Assembly: GCA_017447745.1 (NCBI GenBank)
Contig: JAFSMW010000125.1
Span: forward strand, 1 to 37,551
Length of the DNA: 37,551 nt
From: Thermoguttaceae bacterium
GTDB taxonomy: Bacteria > Planctomycetota > Planctomycetia > Pirellulales > Thermoguttaceae
Reading direction: 5' to 3'
In this document: piece after piece, positions 10,513 through 16,449 of the stretch
Layout of the letters: the number at the start of each line of letters is the position of its first letter
Position numbering within the stretch: the stretch's first letter is position 1
Notes under the pieces: generated by a model
The model's database searches: none
Told to the model about the DNA's origin: nothing
Seen by the model: only the letters and a program-made list of their open reading frames with translations
Made by a program: the position numbers and the translations under genes

Positions 10513-10778
10513 CCGTGGGTTAAAACCCACGGCTAGAAACATTAAACCGCTAACGCGGTTCTTAGGTATTTTTTGAAATCGTGTTCCGTGGGTTAAACCC
10601 CACGGCTAGAAATATTGAACCGCTAACGCGGTTCTTAGGATTTTTTTGAATCGTATCCCGTGGATTAAAACCCACGGCTAGAAACATTGAACCGCTAACG
10701 CGGTTCTTAGGAATTTTTTTGAAACAACGCCCCGTGGGTTAAAACCCACGGCTAGAAATATTGAACTGCTACGCAGTT
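10513..10778 (-). repeat. Right REP array of the RAYT locus (four units, inverted relative to the left array)
   Basis: Read on the + strand the unit is CCGTGGGTTAAAACCCACGG, CTAG, a short spacer, then AACCGC-TAAC-GCGGTT. This is the reverse complement of the left unit. Units start at 10513, 10586, 10658 and 10732 (period 72-74 bp). The last unit has AACTGC paired with GCAGTT, a compensatory change. It is followed by GAACGCTTCGCGTC (10785-10798), which resembles the cores of the heptamer elements. No gene is seen in 10487-10834. Confidence 0.9.
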
Positions 10779-10834
10779 CTATATGAACGCTTCGCGTCTG
10801 TTTAAAATACTTACCACTCCCTATTCCCTAAACC

Positions 10835-12007
10835 ATGACCTACACAAAAGACCACATCAACGAACTGTATCAGCTTTATTCCAATACGCTGTTTAACGAC
10901 TCCATTCCATTTTGGCTCAACCATGCTGTCGACGCCGAGCAGGGCGGGATTATGACCTGCGTCGACCGGGAGGGCAAGCTGTTCGACACCGACAAGGGCG
11001 TCTGGCAGCAAGGGCGTTTCGCCTGGGTGATGGGGCATCTGTACAACAACTGCGAAACGAAGAACCCCGTCTGGCTGGATCAATGCCGGCAGACGCTGGA
11101 CTTTGTCGAGAAGTACGCCTTCGACGAAGACGGAAGAATGTTCTTCCAGCTTACCCGCGACGGCCGCCCGATTCGCAAACGCCGCTACGCGTTCAGCGAG
11201 TCGTTCGGGGCGATCTCCTTCGGGGAACTGGCAAAGGCGGACGGCTCCGATCGCGCGAAGGAACTGGCTCTTAAATGTTACAACATTTTCGCCAACCACG
11301 TTCCGTATCCGCCCAAGTTTACAGACGTCCGCCCCATGATCGCCCTGGGCTACTATGCCATTCTCATTGCGACCATTCAGCAGCTGCGCGATTCAATTCA
11401 GCTGGAAGGCGCCGACGCGAAGATTGACGAGTGCATTGAGATGGTTCAAAAGTACTTCATGAAGCCGGATATTCGCTGCGTCATGGAATCCGTCGCGCCC
11501 AACGGCGACATCGTCGATTCCTGCGAAGGACGAACGCTCAACCCAGGGCACGCCATCGAAGGCGCCTGGTTTATCATGGACGAAGGGAAACGGAGAAACC
11601 GTCAGGACTACATCCAAACCGGTCTCGACATTCTCGACTGGATGTGGGAGCGCGGCTGGGACAAACAGTACGGCGGCATGCTCTATTTCCGCGACGTGTT
11701 CGACAAACCGTCCGTCGAGTACTGGCACGACATGAAATTCTGGTGGAACCACAACGAAACGATTATCGCGACGCTGCTGGCGTACCAGCTTACCGGCGAC
11801 GACAAGTACGCCGACATGCACAAACAGGTTCACGACTGGGCGTTCTCGCATTTCACCGACAGCGAGTACGGCGACTGGTACGGATACCTGCACCGCGACG
11901 GCACGATTTCCACAACGCAGAAAGGCAACATCTTCAAAGGCTGTTTCCACCTGCCGAGAATGCTTTGGGAATGCAGCAAGATCTGCAAACAGATGCTGGA
12001 GAAGTAA
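10835..12007 (+). CDS. N-acylglucosamine 2-epimerase (AGE/RenBP family)
   Basis: It would interconvert ManNAc and GlcNAc, the step after the lyase in the NanE-type sialic acid pathway known from Bacteroides. The 390-residue protein is of normal length for this (alpha/alpha)6-barrel family. The two expected catalytic histidines are visible in NPGHAIEGAW (H239) and FKGCFHLPRMLW (H372), along with WQQGRFAW and FWWNHNETI. The start at 10835 is the first ATG. It lacks a Shine-Dalgarno and follows ACCACTCCCTATTCCC repeat words. It is separated from nanA by 1.06 kb of REP/RAYT sequence, so it may need its own promoter or read-through. Cellobiose epimerase activity is less likely given the context. 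Confidence 0.9.
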   Translation: MTYTKDHINELYQLYSNTLFNDSIPFWLNHAVDAEQGGIMTCVDREGKLFDTDKGVWQQGRFAWVMGHLYNNCETKNPVWLDQCRQTLDFVEKYAFDEDGRMFFQLTRDGRPIRKRRYAFSESFGAISFGELAKADGSDRAKELALKCYNIFANHVPYPPKFTDVRPMIALGYYAILIATIQQLRDSIQLEGADAKIDECIEMVQKYFMKPDIRCVMESVAPNGDIVDSCEGRTLNPGHAIEGAWFIMDEGKRRNRQDYIQTGLDILDWMWERGWDKQYGGMLYFRDVFDKPSVEYWHDMKFWWNHNETIIATLLAYQLTGDDKYADMHKQVHDWAFSHFTDSEYGDWYGYLHRDGTISTTQKGNIFKGCFHLPRMLWECSKICKQMLEK

Positions 12008-12011
12008 AGAG

Positions 12012-12170
12012 AAGTGGTAAGTGGATAGTTTTAAGTGGTAAGGACGCAAAGCGCTAATGGTTGCTTTTCCTTACCACTAATTACTTACCACTAACAACTA
12101 ATCAGAGAAGTGGTAAGGACGCAAAGCGTTTTTCTTCCTTACCACTAACCACTTACCACTAACAACTAAT
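12012..12170. repeat. Tandemly duplicated heptamer inverted-arm element (GTGGTAA family)
   Basis: Two successive modules share the same plan: an AGTGGTAAG arm, a core GACGCAAAGCG (12043-12053 and 12118-12128), then a CCTTACCACTAA/CTTACCACTAAC arm ending AACAACTAATC. The element fills the gap between two convergent genes and touches both stop codons to within a few bases. Confidence 0.75.
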
Positions 12171-12171
12171 C

Positions 12172-13098
12172 TCAGATAACCGCGAGTTCCCATTCTCTGC
12201 GGAGGAATTCGCATGCTTTCGGGATTTCGACTTCTTTGTCGCCGCGAACGCCGCATTCAAACGAGCAGAACTTGTCGTATCCGATGTACTTCAAGCCGCG
12301 GAACCCTTCGACGAAACGGGTCTTGTTCTGTCCGGGGATGGTTCGGCGCGGGTCGGTAACGCCGCCTGCCAGGTGAACGTGCTTGAGATAAGAACCGGCT
12401 GAAATGAACGCGCCCATCATGTCGGTTTCTTCAATGGACATGTGATAGAAGTCTCCCATGACGCCGATGCCTTTGCCGCCGTTGACGTCTCGAGCGATAG
12501 CCGCGCCGTCGGCAACCTGACGCAGGAAGTACGCTTCGCCTCTGTTGAGCGGTTCGAGAATGATGTTCGTGCCGCATTCAGCCGCGAATTCCGCCAGAGC
12601 CGGGAACGTGTCCATGAGGACTTTGCGGATTTCCTGGTTGGTCAGTTTCGTCTGTCCGTTGAACGCAGGGACGTAGATAACGCCGGTGCAGCCGATTTTC
12701 CCAGCTCCTTCGAGAGCCTTCTTGAGGTCGTCAACGCCCTGCTGACGCTTTTCGACAACGTCGGAGCAGAGGTCGCCGTTGTGAGAACCCCAGCAAACCG
12801 CAGACGGGGTCAAGCCGTTGTCGGTAATAACCCTCTTCCAGTAATCTGGGTCGTTGGTATGCCAACCGGCAAGCTCGACGCCTTCAATGCCCCATTTTTT
12901 CATTCGTTCGAATTTGTCTTCGTCTTTATCTCCGGGGATAATGTGAATCTGGCTGGAAATGCGAAGCCTGGCTTTGCTGGACTGGTTCGGGCTTTTGCCG
13001 TCCCATTCGTCGGTGGTACAGTCAGCTTTGACGATGGAAGATGCCGACGCCGCGGCAACGGCGGCAACGGACGCGGCAAAGAAATCGCGACGTTTCAT
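12172..13098 (-). CDS. Tat-exported xylose isomerase-like TIM-barrel protein (sugar phosphate isomerase/epimerase family)
   Basis: The 308-residue protein starts MKRRDFFAASVAAVAAASAS, a twin-arginine signal peptide. The start at 13098 is fixed by AGAAGGAGATTTTTT just upstream; a longer open frame (to 13338) adds only repeat-derived sequence. The body is an AP-endonuclease-2/xylose-isomerase-like barrel (PF01261 type): WGIEGVELAGW, GVIYVPAFNG, NIILEPLNRGEAYFL, GVMGDFYHM, YLKHVHLAG. The Glu, Asp and His residues in EPLNR, DFYHM and HVHLAG fit the divalent metal site. Such proteins are abundant in planctomycetes; the sugar substrate cannot be told from the sequence. It is convergent with the epimerase gene and probably monocistronic. 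Confidence 0.82.
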   Translation of the reverse strand: MKRRDFFAASVAAVAAASASSIVKADCTTDEWDGKSPNQSSKARLRISSQIHIIPGDKDEDKFERMKKWGIEGVELAGWHTNDPDYWKRVITDNGLTPSAVCWGSHNGDLCSDVVEKRQQGVDDLKKALEGAGKIGCTGVIYVPAFNGQTKLTNQEIRKVLMDTFPALAEFAAECGTNIILEPLNRGEAYFLRQVADGAAIARDVNGGKGIGVMGDFYHMSIEETDMMGAFISAGSYLKHVHLAGGVTDPRRTIPGQNKTRFVEGFRGLKYIGYDKFCSFECGVRGDKEVEIPKACEFLRREWELAVI

Positions 13099-13240
13099 AA
13101 AAAATCTCCTTCTTGTTATAGGTGAATTGTTGGGTAATATACACAATCTTATGGAGATAATTCTAACAGATTCAAAATGAAAATGCAAGCGAGGAGGGAG
13201 CATTTTTTTGAGGTTTTTAAAAAAGAACAAAGTATTAGGG

Positions 13241-13280
13241 AAATTAGCAATTATCAATGAGCAATTAGCAATTAAGCAAG
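13241..13280. repeat. TAGCAAT-type heptamer repeat
   Basis: Words ATTAGCAATTA, ATGAGCAATTAGCAATTAAGC repeat with a period near 7 bp. The same family of words occurs beside the oxidoreductase gene at 36167-36194 (TTGCTAA on the other strand). Confidence 0.5.
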
Positions 13281-13382
13281 CGTTCCCCGCGTTTAATATT
13301 CCCAAAACGCCCAGCAGTTCCCAGATGCAAGCGACCAACGGGAGCGATTATAAGACGTCTCGCGCGGTAGCGCGGGTTGGGA

Positions 13383-13398
13383 GCGGCGCCTCGCCGCC
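13383..13398. repeat. GC-rich 16-nt dispersed palindromic repeat, copy 2
   Basis: GCGGCGCCTCGCCGCC is the exact reverse complement of the copy at 1753-1768. Confidence 0.6.
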
Positions 13399-14215
13399 CT
13401 TTTTTGAAAAAAAGGTTCTTCCCCTCAAACTCCCCTTTCCAAAAAACTTTGGTAAGAAAATTGCAATAAGAAGAACGAGAAACCAATCGGCGAGAATCTG
13501 TTTTATCCGTAGAATCCGTGTGCGGACTGTCAGAGTAAATCAAAACCAATGCGTTACAAGAAAATACCGCATACAAGAAATAAAAAAACGCAAGATTCGA
13601 AAGTTCAGTTTCCCATGTGTTGAAAATTGATGAGGGGGCAAGTTAAAACCGCACTGAAGCGGATGCCGCGCTGCTCAAGCTTTATATGTTCGGAAACTCT
13701 GACTTTCAAACCCTGCGTTGTTACAATAGGGTTTTAACACTTATAGTCCTCCTTTCAAGGACGCTGTAAAAACACGCGTTTACAAAAAGTAAAGGAAAAC
13801 ATATCTTAGGGACGGTTTCGATTAAGGCAATGTAACGGAATTTCAAGTTTACGGGGATAACGATTTTTCGCCTTGACAAATGTGCATTCTAACTAATTTT
13901 GACTTTTTCGGAAGAACCATTCCCGCCTTTCTGAAGGGTCAGGACACCTTGATCGAATTCTCCAAAAAACGTCAAACATGTTACAGGCGCAATCGCTACT
14001 CGATAAACTTTTAAGGTCTTCAAGAGAACTCGAAGTCAGTAAGAGTTAAATGCGCTGTGTTGCCTAATCTGCCGTCCCGAACAACGGATCTTTAATGACG
14101 TACCTCATAATAAGCCTCTGCGTTCGGATAAAAAAAGCCGATTTTGAACTTTGTCTCCTGTGCTTGTTAAGGGTTGACTGAAATAATAAAACCAAATGAA
14201 AAGGAGGAAAGGTAT

Positions 14216-14287
14216 TTGCGAAAGCGATACATAGCAACCAAATGCGTCTGTCCGAAAGACGCAATGAACTACGGATTAAACGCTTAA
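14216..14287 (+). CDS. Possible 23-residue small peptide (TTG start)
   Basis: AAAAGGAGGAAA precedes a TTG at 14216 with 8 bp between GGAGG and the start. The frame would encode MRKRYIATKCVC-type sequence with two cysteines and stop at 14287. The strong ribosome binding site is the only evidence, and the frame overlaps the 14243-14263 hairpin. It could instead be part of a structured RNA. Confidence 0.2.
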   Translation: MRKRYIATKCVCPKDAMNYGLNA

Positions 14288-14362
14288 CGCTGACTGTGAC
14301 CAAAACGGTCGGGAAAAGTTCCAGCGGAACCGCCGCTGGGTATTAACGCGAAAGGAGTTGAA

Positions 14363-14530
14363 ATGACAAGGAATATTATTCAAACCATCAAAATTGAACG
14401 AATTCGACAAGTTCCAGAGCGCTGCATTATCAAGCCTGAGAACCGTCATAGTCCAAAGACTTTATTGAGTATCCGCTCAACTTCTGTTATTGATACGCAA
14501 CAATCTGAAAGATGGTTCGCGATGTTTTGA
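14363..14530 (+). CDS. Possible small protein of 55 residues, unknown function
   Basis: ATG at 14363 is preceded by AAAGGAG at good spacing. The frame runs 55 codons to TGA 14528-14530. The peptide starts MTRNIIQTIKIERIRQVPER and ends SERWFAMF. It is basic, with no membrane segment and no motif I recognise. It follows the 14321-14339 hairpin by 23 bp. The strong ribosome binding site in a region otherwise empty of genes makes it worth listing, but length and composition do not prove coding. Confidence 0.35.
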   Translation: MTRNIIQTIKIERIRQVPERCIIKPENRHSPKTLLSIRSTSVIDTQQSERWFAMF

Positions 14531-14745
14531 AAATTTTTTGAAAAAACGAAAAACTTTTTTGTCCGCTGAAAAAAGACGCTTAAGACTTATCAGCCCAAAC
14601 CTCTTTTCTCGACTGACACATTTAGTATAATCTATTTTTCGTACAAAGTCAAGATTTTTTTGAGAGATTTTTAAAAAATCCTGAAAAAATATTCCGCTTG
14701 TATCGGATAAACAGGATAAGCAAGCTGGCACAGAATGGGAAAAGC

Positions 14746-14816
14746 GTTAGGCAGTAAGGACTTATCTTCTATTCTCTACTGTCTATTGCCTATTGCCTAC
14801 TGCCTACTGCCTAACT
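14746..14816. repeat. Heptamer element (GTAGGCA family) overlapping a stop codon
   Basis: GTTAGGCAGTAAGG is followed by CTACTGTCTATTGCCTATTGCC and CTACTGCCTACTGCCTAAC words. The last CTA (14811-14813) is the TAG stop of the minus-strand decarboxylase gene, so the element runs into the gene end. Confidence 0.65.
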
Positions 14817-15998
14817 GTTCGCAGCGATATCGTCGGCAAGCTGTTCAATCAACGATTCGTCGAAATACTGCATCACGACAACGTGTGACAAATCTCCCTG
14901 GCACGCCATGCAGTACTTGTGAATCATTTCTGCCGCTGGTCGTTTGAACAGAACCGTGTTTGACCATCGGTTGACAAACGGTTGAACGTCACGTTTTTTC
15001 AGAGCGTCGACCAGCTTGGCAGTCATGGCGAGAGAATGTTCCGCTTCTTCCCGGAATCCGTCGGCGCCGGAGGTTGTAATTCGCCAGTACAGTTTGAGAA
15101 CGTCGAACCCGCTGCGTGAACAGCTGATTGTCGGAATGACGCAGTCAAGATACGGGACTGTTACATTGTGGAGCGTATCGAGGATTTCTTTTTTGCAAAC
15201 GAACACGCCGCACGGCTCGTTCATCGCCAAAAATTTGTGACCGGAAACGGCAAGGGAGTCGAATCCTTTTTTCGCCTGATTGAGAACCTCGTTCGCTTCC
15301 GGGTCGTTGAGCCACGGCAGGTATCCGCCGAAAAGGGCGACGTCGAGATGTCGATAGTACGCCGGCGGGTTGACGTCTTTGAGAACCGCGTCGATTTCGT
15401 CCTGGTTGTCGATCGCGCCTTTGAATGTGCCGCCGATGGCGATTCCAATCAGAGCAGGGCGGGTTGGGTCAAGCTGACGGCGCAGGTCGGACGCGTCCAT
15501 CTGTCCGCCGGGCAGGGCTTTAATAACGCGGGTTTCCATGTTGAGGACGTCGCCCAGCTTTTGAACCGAATAGTGCGCCTCGGCGGAAACGTACAGAATC
15601 GGGGGCAGGTCGGATTTCGATGCCAGATACTTTCTGCCGAAGTACAAGCCGTGCATGTTGCCGTCCGTGCCGCCGTTGGAAATGAACCCCCACCAGGAAT
15701 CGGCGTGGAATCCAAACGCTTTGGCGTAGAAATCGACAATAGCGCGTTCGAACTCGTCGACGTCGAGCATGTCCCACGCTTCTTTATAGGGGCTGCCGAC
15801 GCTGATCAACGTTGTGTTGCACAACCCCGTTTCGATAAGCCATTTATAGAATCCTTCCAGATTCGTTTCCTGATCGAACGGGTATCCCATCTGATAGCGG
15901 CGCGTTTGAACGAGCCGATTGGCGGCTTCTGTCAAATGGTTTAACGTCGCTTCGTCTGGATGAACGTTTTTGTGAACTCGCGTCATATTAACTGTCAT
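14811..15998 (-). CDS. PLP-dependent group II decarboxylase, histidine decarboxylase-like
   Basis: This fold-type I PLP enzyme has 395 residues, about the size of the Morganella/Enterobacter-type histidine decarboxylase (about 378). The visible motifs are YQMGYPFDQETNLEGFYKWL, WWGFISNGGTDGNMHG, the PLP-stacking His142 in AEAHYSVQKLGD, RHLDVALFGGYLPW, and the PLP lysine K255 in AVSGHKFLAMNEPCGVF. Order and spacing follow that family closely. The reaction would release CO2 from histidine to make histamine; serine or another amino acid is possible because plant serine decarboxylases belong to the same group. No amino acid/amine antiporter is adjacent. The start at 15998 has a modest GCAGG site 8-12 bases upstream. 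Confidence 0.85.
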   Translation of the reverse strand: MTVNMTRVHKNVHPDEATLNHLTEAANRLVQTRRYQMGYPFDQETNLEGFYKWLIETGLCNTTLISVGSPYKEAWDMLDVDEFERAIVDFYAKAFGFHADSWWGFISNGGTDGNMHGLYFGRKYLASKSDLPPILYVSAEAHYSVQKLGDVLNMETRVIKALPGGQMDASDLRRQLDPTRPALIGIAIGGTFKGAIDNQDEIDAVLKDVNPPAYYRHLDVALFGGYLPWLNDPEANEVLNQAKKGFDSLAVSGHKFLAMNEPCGVFVCKKEILDTLHNVTVPYLDCVIPTISCSRSGFDVLKLYWRITTSGADGFREEAEHSLAMTAKLVDALKKRDVQPFVNRWSNTVLFKRPAAEMIHKYCMACQGDLSHVVVMQYFDESLIEQLADDIAANS

Positions 15999-16083
15999 GA
16001 TAAAACCTGCTTTTTTAAAGGGATGCGTCCGGCAAGGGGAGCTGATTACTAATAGGTTCGGACTTGCCAGAATAACAGTTAAT

Positions 16084-16110
16084 ATTATATACAGTATATA
16101 AGATTTTCAA
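16084..16110 (-). promoter_or_regulatory. Candidate promoter of the decarboxylase gene
   Basis: On the minus strand, TTGAAA (16110-16105) and TATAAT (16089-16084) are separated by 15 bp, slightly short. The leader of about 80 nt contains an inverted repeat, GGCAAG (16031-16036) with CTTGCC (16063-16068). Confidence 0.4.
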
Positions 16111-16120
16111 GGGGAGAGGG

Positions 16121-16172
16121 GAAAGGGGAGTTAGGAGTGAGGTGTGAGGAGTGAGGAGTTACGCAAAGCGCG
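16121..16172. repeat. Heptamer element (GAGTGAG family) with core
   Basis: GGAGTTAGGAGTGAGG words lead into ACGCAAAGCGC (16161-16171), the same core as in the GTGGTAA-family elements. Only one arm is evident. Confidence 0.6.
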
Positions 16173-16449
16173 GCTCTGAGTGGAGCGTATAGAGTCTTGT
16201 TCTATGTTTATAATTTGCGTAGATTACGTATATTGAATAACCGTTTCTGTTTGACGTTATTATCGGAACAGAATGCGATGATTCTTTCATGAATTTTGAA
16301 CTCTGTCTTCATCTATTATTAAAAAATCTGCTATAATATATTATTGAGGGATTAGTCTATGGCAAGACGCGATAGCGTTTTCAAGTTGCGTGAGCCTTTT
16401 TCCTGATTCCTGTTTCCTAAATATATTCCCTAAATATAAGGATACCCCT
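16173..16449 (+). other. Upstream region of the exported HEAT-like protein gene
   Basis: A consensus TATAAT is at 16332-16337; a weak -35 (TTCATC) lies 18 bp before it. An in-frame 15-codon frame with a GAGGG site runs 16359-16406 and could be a leader peptide, but nothing beyond its ribosome site supports it. TTCCTGATTCCTGTTTCCTAA words precede the gene. Confidence 0.35.

Larger units (their letters stand above)
13099..14810. other. 1.7-kb region without a convincing large gene
   Basis: No open frame here looks coding. It contains TAGCAAT-type repeats (13241-13280), a CGCGC/GCGCG hairpin (13361-13374), a GC-rich palindrome copy (13383-13398), and a stretch (13640-14540) with little repeat content but several hairpins and Shine-Dalgarno-like sites. 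Hairpins are at 14243-14263 (TGCGTCT/AGACGCA, 7 bp) and 14321-14339 (CCAGCGG/CCGCTGG, 7 bp). Possible contents are a structured RNA, small peptides or a decayed gene. No tRNA, RNase P, SRP or tmRNA signature was found. Confidence 0.5.

Noticed and set aside
9785..10778. Repeat arrays considered as CRISPR
   Set aside because: The units are perfect hairpins, the spacers between units resemble one another, and no cas gene is present. A RAYT between inverted arrays explains them better.
13208..13630. A 140-codon frame after the TIM-barrel gene
   Set aside because: It runs through heptamer repeats and GC-rich palindromes, giving a repeat-derived, very basic product with no ribosome site.
14064..14303. 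A 79-codon minus-strand frame in the gene desert
   Set aside because: No ribosome site or domain, and it overlaps the hairpin and small-frame features of the other strand.
14200..14340. RNase P RNA, because of a GGAGGAAAG word at 14203-14211
   Set aside because: The following conserved helix sequence and the downstream ACAGAAA-type element are absent. The word reads equally well as a Shine-Dalgarno site.
13099..14810. tRNA, tmRNA or SRP RNA genes in the long gap
   Set aside because: No TTCGANNCC loop with matching stems, no tmRNA ends and no SRP GGAAGNAAGCAG-like core were found by eye on either strand.
15168..15944. A 258-codon frame opposite the decarboxylase
   Set aside because: Antisense to strongly conserved PLP-enzyme motifs. 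The true gene is on the minus strand.
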